In this document: in pieces, positions 35,657 through 44,381 of the stretch
How positions within the stretch are numbered: position 1 is the first letter of the stretch
How the letters are laid out: each line of letters opens with the position of its first letter
Source: Bradyrhizobium retamae
Lineage (GTDB): Bacteria > Pseudomonadota > Alphaproteobacteria > Rhizobiales > Xanthobacteraceae
Assembly (NCBI RefSeq): GCF_001440415.1
Contig: NZ_LLYA01000153.1
Span: 50,785 to 114,784, forward strand
Reading direction: 5' to 3'
DNA length: 64,000 bases
Translations under genes and position numbers: made by a program
Notes under the pieces: generated by a model
The model's database searches: none
The model's input: only the letters and a program-made list of their open reading frames with translations
What the model was told of the DNA's origin: nothing

Positions 35657-36991
35657 ATGGCGAGTGCACGGGAACAGATCAGCGAATTCCTGGTCGGTCC
35701 GCACCACCTTGCGGGCATTTTGGGCGTGCCTCACGATGCAACCGGCATTGTGATTTTTGCGCATGGCAGCGGTAGCGGCCGGCTAAGCCCACGCAACAAC
35801 CAGGTCGCAGCGGCTCTCCGTGAGGCCGGGTTCACCACGCTGCTGCTTGATCTCCTCAGCCCGGAGGAGGAGCGGGACCGCGGCAACGTATTCGATATCC
35901 CGCTGTTGGCATCACGGCTTGCAGACGCCGCAGACTGGACCCGCAACAAGCCAGAGCTCGCGAAGTTTCCGATTGGCTATTTCGGCGCAAGCACCGGTGC
36001 AGCGGCCGCGCTGGTCGCGGCTGCCGACCGGCAAAACGTCGCTGCGGTGGTTTCGCGCGGCGGTCGCCCGGATTTGGCCGGCAATGCGCTGCACGCCGTC
36101 AGGGCGCCGACGCTGCTGATCGTTGGTGGAGCCGACCTACCGGTGATTCCGCTCAACCGTTCGGCTTTTGCGGAGCTCTCTTGCGAGAAGGACCTCGTGA
36201 TCGTGCCGAAGGCGACGCATCTGTTCGAAGAACCCGGCGCGCTCGAGCAGGTGACGCAATATGCCACGCGCTGGTTCCGCCAATTTCTGGCGTCGCCCCT
36301 CTCCGAAGAGGCGATCGACGCCGATACGGTTTTCGCCGACCGGCGGGACGCCGGACGCCGGCTGGCGTCGGCGCTCATGAAGTTCAGGGACAGGGACGCA
36401 GTCGTGCTTGCGCTGCCGCGCGGCGGCGTTCCTGTTGCATTCGAGATTGCGCAAGCGCTGCGCGCCACGCTCGACGTAGCGCTCGTGCGCAAGATCGGCG
36501 CGCCGGGTCATGAGGAGCTCGGGCTCGGTGCGGTCGTCGATGGCGCCCATCCGCAGGTCGTGCTCAATGAGGACATCGTTCGCGAGATCCAGCCGGGCGT
36601 GGCCTACCTGGAAGCTGAGACTGCCCGCCAGCTTGCCGAAATCGAACGTCAACGGCGCCTTTACCGCGACGAGAGTCCACCGCCAGAGATTGCCGGCCGT
36701 ACGACCATTGTCGTCGATGACGGCATCGCCACCGGCGGAAGCGTGAAAGCCGTGCTGAGAGCGCTTGCAAGGGCGAAGCCGGGCCGCCTCGTCCTTGCGG
36801 TGCCGGTTGCGCCACGCGATTCGCTCGACGAGCTGAGTGCGGAGGCAGACGAAATCATTTGCCTCAAGAGCCCCGATCCGTTCTTTGCGGTCGGTATGCA
36901 CTACAGGGATTTCTGCCAGACTTCCGATCAGGAAGTTACCGAGCTGTTGCATCGTTCAAAGGCGAGCGGCCCGAACCAGGCGCGTGCGTGA
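35657..36991 (+). CDS. alpha/beta-hydrolase - phosphoribosyltransferase fusion protein
   Basis: A 444-residue fusion. Residues 1-215 are a dienelactone-hydrolase-like alpha/beta fold with nucleophile Ser112 in FGASTGAAAAL and probable His188 in KATHLFEEPG. Residues 225-435 are a type I phosphoribosyltransferase: VLALPRGGVPVAFEIAQAL, KIGAPGHEELGLGAV, and the PRPP loop TTIVVDDGIATGGS from residue 349. PRT domains with this LPRGGVPVA start are widespread, but their substrate is unknown. The gene starts a few bases after an esterase remnant, a class frequently fused or linked to the same PRT domain. Confidence 0.82.
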   Translation: MASAREQISEFLVGPHHLAGILGVPHDATGIVIFAHGSGSGRLSPRNNQVAAALREAGFTTLLLDLLSPEEERDRGNVFDIPLLASRLADAADWTRNKPELAKFPIGYFGASTGAAAALVAAADRQNVAAVVSRGGRPDLAGNALHAVRAPTLLIVGGADLPVIPLNRSAFAELSCEKDLVIVPKATHLFEEPGALEQVTQYATRWFRQFLASPLSEEAIDADTVFADRRDAGRRLASALMKFRDRDAVVLALPRGGVPVAFEIAQALRATLDVALVRKIGAPGHEELGLGAVVDGAHPQVVLNEDIVREIQPGVAYLEAETARQLAEIERQRRLYRDESPPPEIAGRTTIVVDDGIATGGSVKAVLRALARAKPGRLVLAVPVAPRDSLDELSAEADEIICLKSPDPFFAVGMHYRDFCQTSDQEVTELLHRSKASGPNQARA

Positions 36992-37050
36992 CGATCGCGA
37001 TAACAATATCCGATGCGATGCTGTGCCCGACCCGAAGATCGAACGCCGTT

Positions 37051-37557
37051 TCACGCCTGTTCGCGCCTTTTTCGCTTTGCCTCAAACCACTCCACTTGTC
37101 GGACCCCGAAAGCCTTGCGGCCGCCTGGCGTCTCGACGGCCACGGTTTCCCCTTTGCTCTTTCCGATTAACGCCCTGGCGATCGGTGAAGTTATCGAGAT
37201 CTTGCCCTTGCTCGCGTCGGCTTCCGGTTCGCCGACGATCTGCCAGACCCGCTTCTCGCCGGTGTCCTCATCAATCAGCGTCACCGTGGCGCCAAACTTG
37301 ATGGTATTGCCGGAAAGCTTGGATACGTCGACGATATCGGCACGCGCGAGTTTGTCTTCCAACTCGGCAATTCGAGTGTCGTTGACACTTTGCTCTGCAA
37401 GCGCAACCTGATATTCCGAATTCTCAACCAGATTTGGATCGTCGGCGATTGCCTGCTGAATTCGCTGAACAAGATCGGGCCGCTCGACGCGAATGCGGTG
37501 CCTCAGTTCATCTGCAAGGGCAGCGTAGCCCGCGGCCGTCATGGGAAGTTTTGTCAT
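37051..37557 (-). CDS. GreA-family transcription factor paralogue with altered tip residue
   Basis: A 168-residue GreA/GreB-type protein. The N-terminal coiled coil (residues 1-77) and C-terminal FKBP-like domain ([40 protein letters not shown]) are complete. The coiled-coil tip reads [10 protein letters not shown], against GDLSENAEY in usual GreA: the catalytic-type Asp is Asn42, while Glu45 remains. There is also a one-residue insertion before it. It should still enter the RNA-polymerase secondary channel; RNA-cleavage stimulation may be weak or lost. It is an isolated accessory gene, probably not the housekeeping greA. Confidence 0.85.
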   Translation of the reverse strand: MTKLPMTAAGYAALADELRHRIRVERPDLVQRIQQAIADDPNLVENSEYQVALAEQSVNDTRIAELEDKLARADIVDVSKLSGNTIKFGATVTLIDEDTGEKRVWQIVGEPEADASKGKISITSPIARALIGKSKGETVAVETPGGRKAFGVRQVEWFEAKRKRREQA

Positions 37558-37827
37558 CGCGACTCTTATACCGAGTTAATCGACAAAGCATGCATTCATA
37601 CGTTCGCGCCACGCGCCACCAGCGGTCGCGTACCTGTGGTGGGGAACGCCGTGCGAGGACACGGGTTCCAATTAGCGAGGTTGCCGGTTTCCCATAGTGG
37701 GCGCCACAGCGCCTCGCCCGCTGCGCGGCTCTGACAGTCCCCGGTGGAACCTGCAGAGCGGTATGATGGAACGTACACCCCTATTTAAGGTTGCCAGTCC
37801 AATGCGGAGCAGAGAGGGCTCGGTACT

Positions 37828-39276
37828 GTGGCTTTTCATGTCAGTCTTGTTGGTCGAAGTGACCTCAGTGGCGAGATCTATCGTCAGATCCGGCAGGCAA
37901 TTCTGGACGGGCGCCTTCGGCCTGGAGAGCCGTTGTCTCCTACGCGAGAACTAGCCGCCGCGCTGACGGTTGCACGATCGACGGTGGCAATTGCTTATGA
38001 AACCCTAGTTGCGGAAGGATTCGCGACATCCCATGCGGGCTCCGGAACGTTCGTCAGCCATCACCTTGAGGCAAAACGTCCGGCGTCGAAAACAGGGCGA
38101 TCGACGGCCCACGCAATTCGGGTGCGTGGAGTTTGGGAGACGATACCGCTTCCGGCGTTCTTTCGCCGCTCGGCGCGTTTCGACTTCAGGGCCGGGCTTC
38201 CGGACGCTTCGCTGTTTCCGTACCGAACCTGGCGGCGGGTCGTCGCCCGTGCGCTGCGCTCGCGCGAGATGACGGCAGGCATCTACGAGAATCCCGCGGG
38301 CAATTGCGACCTGCGCACGGCGATCGCTCGCCACATCGGCATCTCGCGAAGCGTTTCCGGATCGCCCGACGACGTCATCGTGACGAATGGCACCCAGCAG
38401 GCAGTCGACATCATCGCTCGCGTGCTTCTCGAGCCCGGCGACGTCGTTGCGGTGGAGAAACCGGGCTATCGGCCTCCAAAGGACTTGTTCAAGGCGCTGG
38501 GCGCGCGCGTGATTGGTGTGCCGGTCGACAGCGAAGGTCTAGTCGTGGCGGCGCTGCCAGCCGAGGCCAGGGTGGTCTACGTAACGCCCTCGCATCAGTT
38601 TCCCCTCGGCATGGCCATGAGCCTGCCGCGTCGGCGTGCACTGCTTGCATGGGCCGAGCGCTACAATGCGGTTGTCGTTGAGGACGACTATGACAGCGAG
38701 TTTCGCTTCGGCGGACGTCCGCTCGAGCCGCTTCAAACTCTCGATACGACCGGTCGCGTTGTGTATGTCGGCACGTTTTCCAAGACGTTGCTGCCGACTC
38801 TCCGGCTGGCCTTCATGGTCGTGCCGCCGTCGCTGCGAGAGGCGGCGTACAAGGCGAAGTTTGTCACCGATTGGCATACAGCGACAATGGCGCAGAATGC
38901 GCTGGCGCAGTTCATCGACGAGGGCGCGTTTGCGCGCCACATTCGCAGGGTAAGCCGCATCTATAGCGAACGGCATCAGGCGCTGACGGCGGGGATCAAG
39001 AGGAACTTCGGCGAATACCTCGATCTTGTTCCATCGAGCACGGGGCTGCATATCGCCGCCTACGCGCGAACAGCGTCGGCTGATGATATCGATGCGATTG
39101 CATCACGGGCCTTTGATCTCGGCGTTGCCATTCAATCCTTCCCGCTGGAGAGAGAGCCTCAGGCCGGCATCATGCTGGGATATGGGGCGATCGAAACGGC
39201 GCAGATTGCCGAAGGACTGAGGCGGCTGCGAAGTTGCTTCGATGAACGTATGTCCCGACGCTCGAAAGCGGCGTGA
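37828..39276 (+). CDS. MocR-type regulator (GntR HTH fused to PLP aminotransferase domain)
   Basis: A 482-residue MocR protein. The GntR winged helix occupies residues 8-78 (GEIYRQIRQAILDGRLRPGE, PTRELAAALTVARSTV). The fold-type I aminotransferase domain follows, with TNGTQQAVDIIARVLLEPGD, VEDDYDSEFRF and the PLP-binding Lys319 in GTFSKTLLPTLR. It probably senses an amino acid through PLP. GTG at 37828 fits the domain start. It is followed, same strand, by the DUF1127-LysE pair, whose exporter is a likely target. Confidence 0.9.
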   Translation: MAFHVSLVGRSDLSGEIYRQIRQAILDGRLRPGEPLSPTRELAAALTVARSTVAIAYETLVAEGFATSHAGSGTFVSHHLEAKRPASKTGRSTAHAIRVRGVWETIPLPAFFRRSARFDFRAGLPDASLFPYRTWRRVVARALRSREMTAGIYENPAGNCDLRTAIARHIGISRSVSGSPDDVIVTNGTQQAVDIIARVLLEPGDVVAVEKPGYRPPKDLFKALGARVIGVPVDSEGLVVAALPAEARVVYVTPSHQFPLGMAMSLPRRRALLAWAERYNAVVVEDDYDSEFRFGGRPLEPLQTLDTTGRVVYVGTFSKTLLPTLRLAFMVVPPSLREAAYKAKFVTDWHTATMAQNALAQFIDEGAFARHIRRVSRIYSERHQALTAGIKRNFGEYLDLVPSSTGLHIAAYARTASADDIDAIASRAFDLGVAIQSFPLEREPQAGIMLGYGAIETAQIAEGLRRLRSCFDERMSRRSKAA

Positions 39277-39644
39277 GCGACGCGCTCAGATCAATCCGAC
39301 AAATACAGTCCTGAGGCGCCGCCTGAATTGGACTGATTGACTATCCGCGGATTGGACCTTCCGTCATACCGCTTCGCTTTTCTAATGTTGGGCCGCTGAA
39401 AAGGTCGACGGACTGATGCAGGGCGGGCGCGTTCCATTTCGCACCCGCACGCACTTTCCAAATCGCAGATCAATCATCACCGCAAATCACATTAAAGCGG
39501 ACTTCCGCCGACCTGCAGAATCGCGAACTCACAACTTGGAGACACGAGCGCGTGAGTTGTGAAGCAATTCACGGCCGCGGGTCGCAGCTCGACCTAATCA
39601 CGCTGCTGCAAGCTGACCTATCGAAATCGAACAGGAGGTTTCAC
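39277..39644. other. intergenic region upstream of the DUF1127-lysE pair
   Basis: No gene is seen in these 368 bases. An 8-base-pair inverted repeat, TCACAACT (39529-39536) with AGTTGTGA (39555-39562), lies about 85 bases before the DUF1127 start and could be a regulator site. An AGGAGG ribosome site sits near 39632. Confidence 0.4.
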
Positions 39645-39905
39645 ATGAAGCATCCTATGATTTTCTCAATCGCAGGCGTCAATTCATTCACGAGTCGGAA
39701 AGCAGCCGCAGCGTCCAGCCACCATGATGGCGCTGAGACGTGTCGACCTGGATGGGCAACACAGTTCTTTAGCTGGTGTGTCCAGTGTTCAGAGCGGTCG
39801 CGGCAGCGACAAGCCTTGGCGGAGCTCGATGACCACTTTCTCAAGGACATCGGCAAGACGCGGCAAGAGGCCATGGCCGAAGCAGCCAAGCCGTTCTGGA
39901 AATGA
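39645..39905 (+). CDS. DUF1127 domain small protein
   Basis: An 86-residue protein whose C-terminal 45 residues form a DUF1127 (YjiS-like) domain: CVQCSERSRQRQALAELDDHFLKDIGKTRQEAMAEAAKPF. Short DUF1127 proteins are RNA-binding or regulatory in several alphaproteobacteria. AGGAGG is 8 bases before the ATG. The stop overlaps the LysE-family start by four bases (ATGA), so the two are translationally coupled. Confidence 0.8.
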   Translation: MKHPMIFSIAGVNSFTSRKAAAASSHHDGAETCRPGWATQFFSWCVQCSERSRQRQALAELDDHFLKDIGKTRQEAMAEAAKPFWK

Positions 39906-40531
39906 CGCCGTTCATCGCGGACTTGCTGCCGGCAGCGGCGCTGGGCTTGTTCGTCGCTATCCCGTTCGGCCCGATTGGCTTGATGTGCGTGCAGCGGACG
40001 CTGGCATTCGGAAGCTGGATAGGAGTTGCGAGCGGCATGGGTGCGGCAACAGCCCACGGGATGTTCAGTTGCCTGGCCGTGGTGAGCGGGACCGTGTTGA
40101 CACAGATGACGCTCGCCCTGCACACGCCGCTGCGCATCACGGGAGGGATTGTGCTGGTCTTGATGGGCCTCAGAACCATTCTCGTGTCCACGGACGCGGC
40201 GCACGGCTCGACATGCGGAGATCCGACATGCGCAGATTTGCTTTCGGCCTATACATCGACCCTGTTGATCGCCGCCGCCAACCCGATGACGATACTACCG
40301 TACCTGGGTGTCGCGTCCGCGCTGGAAACCGGCAAACCGCTGATCATGGAACGCGCGCTGGCGATGCCCATCGGTGTGATGCTCGGCAGTGCATCCTGGT
40401 ATCTCTTCCTCGCCCTCAGCACGAACACCATGTTTCGGAGCTTGCAGAAAGCCGCGCTGGATTGGTTCAACAGACTCACCGGGATCCTCCTGATAGCCTT
40501 GGGTGCTTCGCTATGTGCCCGCATCGTCTGA
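39902..40531 (+). CDS. LysE family translocator
   Basis: A 209-residue inner-membrane exporter with about six hydrophobic helices. The family motif near the start is AIPFGPIGLMCVQRTLAFG, and later IAAANPMTILPYLGV carries the conserved NP. LysE/RhtB proteins export amino acids or related metabolites. Substrate is unknown. A MocR regulator, which senses amino acids through PLP, is encoded upstream. Confidence 0.88.
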   Translation: MTPFIADLLPAAALGLFVAIPFGPIGLMCVQRTLAFGSWIGVASGMGAATAHGMFSCLAVVSGTVLTQMTLALHTPLRITGGIVLVLMGLRTILVSTDAAHGSTCGDPTCADLLSAYTSTLLIAAANPMTILPYLGVASALETGKPLIMERALAMPIGVMLGSASWYLFLALSTNTMFRSLQKAALDWFNRLTGILLIALGASLCARIV

Positions 40532-41082
40532 CGGCGTCAGCAGAGAAAGAGCTGGCGCCATCGAACGACGTAGCTCTTCGTCTCGATGAAAAGAGGAAAG
40601 GAACGTGGGCACCACGCTTCTCGATGGCAATCCCCATCGTGGCGACCGCGATCGCGGTGCCTCCCAACTAAAATACGGAAAACAACCCCATGCAAAGTAG
40701 CAGGTAGTCGCTGGCATGATGCCCGAGCGATGGCGCGAAAACATTTGACACGTCGTCGGGCAAATCAGCGGCACTACTCCATCATCGCGCAATCGGCAAG
40801 AATAGCCGTGCTCCGCCCCAAACAATGGGCCCTTGGGCGCGATTGCGCGCAAAAAATCCTTTTGAGAGTTGAAGTTGCACCGGCTCACCCCAGCGGCCTG
40901 GTCGCCTCGAAAGCCCTCACGCATCGCAAAACGATATCGCTGTGTCCGATGAGGCGATGGATCCCCTGATGCGGAAGCGGGGATGATGCTCGATGGGCAG
41001 CATGACTGCCCAGGACGGCGATACTTCCGCTCGCGAAAAACAAGCAAATCCGTCGAAATTGTCAGGGTTGATGTATTGATTG
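40532..41082. other. intergenic stretch without a recognised gene
   Basis: About 550 bases between the LysE gene and the TumE promoter. Open frames here have no recognisable domains, unusual codon use and no ribosome sites. One short frame at 40994-41077 (MGSMTAQDGDTSAREKQANP) could be a 27-residue remnant. Nothing further can be supported. Confidence 0.4.
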
Positions 41083-41103
41083 ACATCACGACACCCTTGA
41101 TGT
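41083..41103. promoter_or_regulatory. TumE operon promoter/operator
   Basis: Inverted repeat ACATCA (41083-41088) with TGATGT (41098-41103), overlapping a TTGACA box (41081-41086). It lies 15 bases before the toxin start. Placement fits an autorepressed toxin-antitoxin operon; the HTH protein encoded second is the candidate repressor. Confidence 0.45.
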
Positions 41104-41117
41104 AACGAATTCCATCA

Positions 41118-41396
41118 ATGGCCAAAGCACGTAAGATCACGCGAAGCCGGCTTGTCGTCAGCCCCGGCTTCGCGGAGCTGGTTGTGTGGGAAGTTCCCGA
41201 GCGCGTCCCGGGCAGTCCGCACAGCTACAAATACCGGCTCGCCTATGTGGTGAACGGCGTTTGCCGCGTGCGTTACGACAATGAGCGTGGAAAGGGCGAT
41301 CATCGCCACCTGGATGGCAAGGAAAGCCGTTACACGTTTCGTGGGCTGGAGCGGCTGCTCGCGGACTTTTGGCGCGACGTGAATAAACGGAGATAG
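41118..41396 (+). CDS. TumE-family (DUF6516) toxin
   Basis: A 92-residue basic protein with the DUF6516 core: VVWEVPERVPGSPHSYKYRLAYV, then RVRYDNERGKGDHRH and YTFRGLERLLADFWRDV. The YDNExGKGDHRH block is the family's most conserved part and looks like a nuclease-type site with two His. Families of this name are paired with a DNA-binding antitoxin, as here: the HTH gene begins 3 bases downstream. Toxicity is inferred from family and pairing. Confidence 0.8.
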   Translation: MAKARKITRSRLVVSPGFAELVVWEVPERVPGSPHSYKYRLAYVVNGVCRVRYDNERGKGDHRHLDGKESRYTFRGLERLLADFWRDVNKRR

Positions 41397-41399
41397 AGC

Positions 41400-41747
41400 A
41401 TGCGGACGGTTATCCTCGGCGTCGAGACACAAAGCGACCTGACGCGCCGCATCCTGGCGACTGCACACGGGCAGCGTAAGGCTGGCGACGACCGAATTTC
41501 GTTCGAGAGCGTCAGCGACCTTTGGCGGGTGCTGGCGCCCAAGCGCATGGAAATTGTGCGCGTTATGACTGGAGCCGGACCGCTGACGATCCGGGAAGTC
41601 GCGCGTCGGGTCGATCGCGACTTCAAGGGGGTCCACTCCGACGTGACGCTGCTACTGGGCGCGGGGATTTTGGAGCGGACGGAAAGTGGCGGCGTGGAAT
41701 TTCCCTATGACCGCGTTCATGTCGAGTTCGACATGATGGCGGCGTGA
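41400..41747 (+). CDS. HTH antitoxin of the TumE pair
   Basis: A 115-residue winged-helix protein of the archaeal-like HVO_A0114/MarR type. The HTH runs through WRVLAPKRMEIVRVMTGAGPLTIREVARRVDRDFKGVHSDVTLLLGAGIL, with the wing ERTESGGVEFPYDRVHVEF. The N-terminal 40 residues probably contact the toxin. It is transcribed right after the toxin and likely represses the shared promoter. Confidence 0.78.
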   Translation: MRTVILGVETQSDLTRRILATAHGQRKAGDDRISFESVSDLWRVLAPKRMEIVRVMTGAGPLTIREVARRVDRDFKGVHSDVTLLLGAGILERTESGGVEFPYDRVHVEFDMMAA

Positions 41748-41751
41748 CGTC

Positions 41752-41877
41752 GCCGCGCCCAAGGGAAACCAGAACGCGTGCAAGCACGGCCGCTTCACAA
41801 AAAATACGGTCGCCGAGCGGAAGCAGATTAAGGCCTTGTTGGGTGAGGCGAGGAAGTTGCTGCAAGAGATGAAGTGA
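41752..41877 (+). pseudogene. remnant of a short Gly-Lys-Asn/HGR-type protein
   Basis: A frame without a start codon reads APKGNQNACKHGRFTKNTVA and continues RKQIKALLGEARKLLQEMK to a stop. The GxPKGNxNAxKHGR(F/Y)T block followed by a helix is typical of short proteins that accompany phage or plasmid genes in Bradyrhizobium. The 5' end is missing, and a stop lies 15 bases before. It hints that the TA module arrived on mobile DNA. Confidence 0.5.
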
Positions 41878-42233
41878 CCTGTCCTGCAAAGGCCATCCTG
41901 GTTCGCCTTTTGCTCAGACCATCCTGTAACAGCACGCGAGAAGGTCGAACGCGTGTTCACCTTTATACCGATCGCGGCGAAATCGAGCTGCCGCATCCGC
42001 AGTTGATGATCGAGCAGTCCTTTATTTCGGTCGCGGGCATTCCCAACGCGCCTTGCGCTGCTGGGCATTTCGCGAGAGCACCGAAGACCAGGGCCGGCGG
42101 CTGCTCAAGGCCGCACGTTTGTTCATCGAACGACACTGAGCGCGACGGCAGGCACCGACGGACCGGAAAGCCAAGCCCAGGTAACCACGATGCAACCACT
42201 ATGTAATCACGATCGGCTTAGTTGCCGGCAAAT
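41878..42233. other. intergenic region, possible decayed sequence
   Basis: No complete gene is recognised. A short frame ending near 42139 reads FRESTEDQGRRLLKAARLFI and looks like the C-terminus of a lost protein. The rest shows nothing definite. Confidence 0.35.
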
Positions 42234-42683
42234 TCAAACGGTCCGCTCTTCCGGGGGAGTGACAAGCGATTTTTGTGCTTCCGCCTCCAACGGCTTCTTG
42301 TCGGGTTTGTATTGTGCAGGAAGCTGCAGCACGGTTGCCGTTTGACCGGGGCGCAGCCTTGTAAGCGGCACGACCCTGCCGTTCGCAAACTCAAGCGCAT
42401 CGTGGTGCCTATCGCTCAGTTCCTGATTGATCTGCCTGAAGCGCGCGAGCCGCGCCCCAATGCTGCCGAACCGCATGCTGGGAAATAGCTCCGCGAACGG
42501 ATGATCACTGACTGCGTCTTCGCTGAACACAAGCTCAGTACCCGGCGAGAGGCACACGGCAATTCCTGGCTCTCCGACCGCGGCGAAGCCGCGTGTCACG
42601 GTATTGGGAAATTCGCTCGTTATCAGCAATTCTCCCGACGTTGCAGCACGTGATTCGACACAGTGCAGGCTGTAGTCGCACAT
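42234..42683 (-). CDS. conserved hypothetical protein (MCDYSLHCV... family)
   Basis: A 149-residue protein beginning MCDYSLHCVESRAATSGELL and containing TEFPNTVTRGFAAVGEP-like and HHDALEFANGRVVPLTRL segments, with no membrane helices. It looks like a small beta-rich cytosolic family seen in rhizobia, of unknown function; recognition is from pattern memory. The start at 42683 puts the conserved MCDYS at the N-terminus and has GGGAG upstream. It follows the HtrA gene in the same direction, so it may be co-expressed. Confidence 0.65.
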   Translation of the reverse strand: MCDYSLHCVESRAATSGELLITSEFPNTVTRGFAAVGEPGIAVCLSPGTELVFSEDAVSDHPFAELFPSMRFGSIGARLARFRQINQELSDRHHDALEFANGRVVPLTRLRPGQTATVLQLPAQYKPDKKPLEAEAQKSLVTPPEERTV

Positions 42684-42757
42684 TGAACCGCTCCCTTTTT
42701 GCATTTCTGTTCTCTGTGTGGACCTGCTGGGATGATGACTGAAAGATTCCGGTCCCA

Positions 42758-43969
42758 CTACCTGCGAATGGCCGGTGGGACCTCGGGCTGATCAGGCATC
42801 TGACCTAAGGCCACATTCAATGAGTTCTCCCTTCCTTCGCGAAGCATGGCGAGCCGGATCGAGGAGCCTGGCGCCATCGCGTGGATCTTCTTGGTCAATT
42901 CTTTGGCGTTCTTGATCAGCTGCCCCTCCGCCGCGGTGATCACGTCCCCGCGTCTCAATCCGGCCCTGGCAGCCGGACCGTCGTCCTGAACGCTGACCAC
43001 GATCGCACCGTGCAGATGGTTCACGCCGAGGCTGTCGGCAATGTCCGGAGTGACCGGTTGAACTTTGGCCCCTATCCATCCGCGCGTGACAGCGCCCTTG
43101 TCTTTCAGTTGCGATACCACGGCCTTGACTGTGTCTGCGGGGACCGCAAAAGCAACGCCCACCGAGCCTTCCGAGGATGAAAGGATCTTGCTGTTGACGC
43201 CGACGACATCGCCGCTGGCATTAAAGCTCGGGCCGCCAGAATTGCCTTGGTTGATCGGCGCATCGATTTGGATGAAATCAGTCGCGGAGCCCGTTTCGAT
43301 GTCGCGCTCGCGCGCTGAAACGATGCCGGCCGTGACCGTGCCTCCCAGCCCGAACGGGCTGCCAGCAGCCAACACCCAATCGCCGACGCGCGGCAGTTCA
43401 TCGACGAGTTTTACATAACTGAAGTCGCTGCGCCCATCGACTTTGATCAGGGCGACATCAGTCAATGAATCCTTTCCTATGACTTTTGCAGAGTAGGTCT
43501 TATTGTCATTGGTGCGGATCTCGGCCGTATCGCCGTCTTCCACGACGTGACTGTTCGTCACGGCATAACCGTCCGCGGAGATGAAGAAGCCAGAGCCAAA
43601 CGAGACCAGTTGATCACGGGCGTTCGGCGCTGGAATCTGCTTGTTTGGAGGCCCCTGATCAGGTGTACCGAACAATCGGTCGGGAAGGCCTTTGGAGTTC
43701 GCAGCAGCTTTAGAGCTGACCCCAATCACGGCCGGTTCAACTCTTTCGGCGAGATCGGCGAAGCCGCCAGGTCCACCGCCACCTGTACGATCGGCAACCC
43801 GATGCATCAACGTCGAGGGCTCGCCCGCGAAAGCAGTCTGACCCCGCGTATTGATGGTCTGTGCCTGTGCAATGCTCGCGATCACCACGATCGCGGCGAT
43901 GGTGCCGCCCATGACCGAAATCCGACGGCAGCTCAAAGCTACACTTCCATGAGCCATTTCCGCTTCCAT
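42758..43969 (-). CDS. periplasmic HtrA/Deg-type serine protease
   Basis: A 403-residue protease/chaperone with a signal or anchor helix (IAAIVVIASIAQAQ, residues 24-37). The trypsin-like domain has catalytic His141 (TNSHVV), Asp171 (LTDVALIKV) and Ser244 (GNSGGPSF). There is one PDZ domain (about residues 300-390, AIVVSVQDDGPAARAGLRRGD). One PDZ places it with DegS/HhoA-type, not DegP-type, proteins. It degrades misfolded envelope proteins. A small ORF lies upstream on the same strand. Confidence 0.92.
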   Translation of the reverse strand: MEAEMAHGSVALSCRRISVMGGTIAAIVVIASIAQAQTINTRGQTAFAGEPSTLMHRVADRTGGGGPGGFADLAERVEPAVIGVSSKAAANSKGLPDRLFGTPDQGPPNKQIPAPNARDQLVSFGSGFFISADGYAVTNSHVVEDGDTAEIRTNDNKTYSAKVIGKDSLTDVALIKVDGRSDFSYVKLVDELPRVGDWVLAAGSPFGLGGTVTAGIVSARERDIETGSATDFIQIDAPINQGNSGGPSFNASGDVVGVNSKILSSSEGSVGVAFAVPADTVKAVVSQLKDKGAVTRGWIGAKVQPVTPDIADSLGVNHLHGAIVVSVQDDGPAARAGLRRGDVITAAEGQLIKNAKELTKKIHAMAPGSSIRLAMLREGRENSLNVALGQMPDQPEVPPAIRR

Positions 43970-44044
43970 AGCTTGTCATTGCCTCACCGCGGTTCCGACG
44001 TCAGACGCTGGGGCTAGCTCGCCGTCAATTCCTGTGAGAGGCGC

Positions 44045-44188
44045 TCAGACGCTCGCGGCAATTATGGGCCCAACAATCTGCCGCGCCGGCAGTTCCACTC
44101 GAGCCCACCGTGGATATTCCCAATTGCCGGCAAACCGCCGACGATCGATCGCCTCGCCACCGAAAATCTCACATGGAAAATCCGACAT
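44045..44188 (-). CDS. possible small protein upstream of htrA-like gene
   Basis: A 47-residue frame, MSDFPCEIFGGEAIDRRRFA then NWEYPRWARVELPARQIVG, with a GGAG site 6 bases before its ATG. Codon use is natural for a GC-rich genome and the residue mix is globular. It may be the first gene of the protease transcription unit. No family is recognised. Confidence 0.45.
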   Translation of the reverse strand: MSDFPCEIFGGEAIDRRRFAGNWEYPRWARVELPARQIVGPIIAASV

Positions 44189-44381
44189 AGCTCCGCTCCC
44201 AAGACATGGCTCCCAACGTGATCTTCCGTGCGGTCGCAGTTCCATCAGGAAGCGTGCGCTCGGCTCCACTTTCATCCGTTCGCAGAGGCGTTAAACGAAA
44301 CTTGCGGCGAGCCTTCGCAACTTTCTTTGAACCGCCGTGCCGTGTTAGCATGAATCCGTGCAACGACGGTGAGACCAGGCT

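Noticed and set aside
40511..41140. 209-codon minus-strand frame between LysE and TumE
   Set aside because: It overlaps the ends of both neighbouring genes, has no recognisable domain and an unnatural composition.
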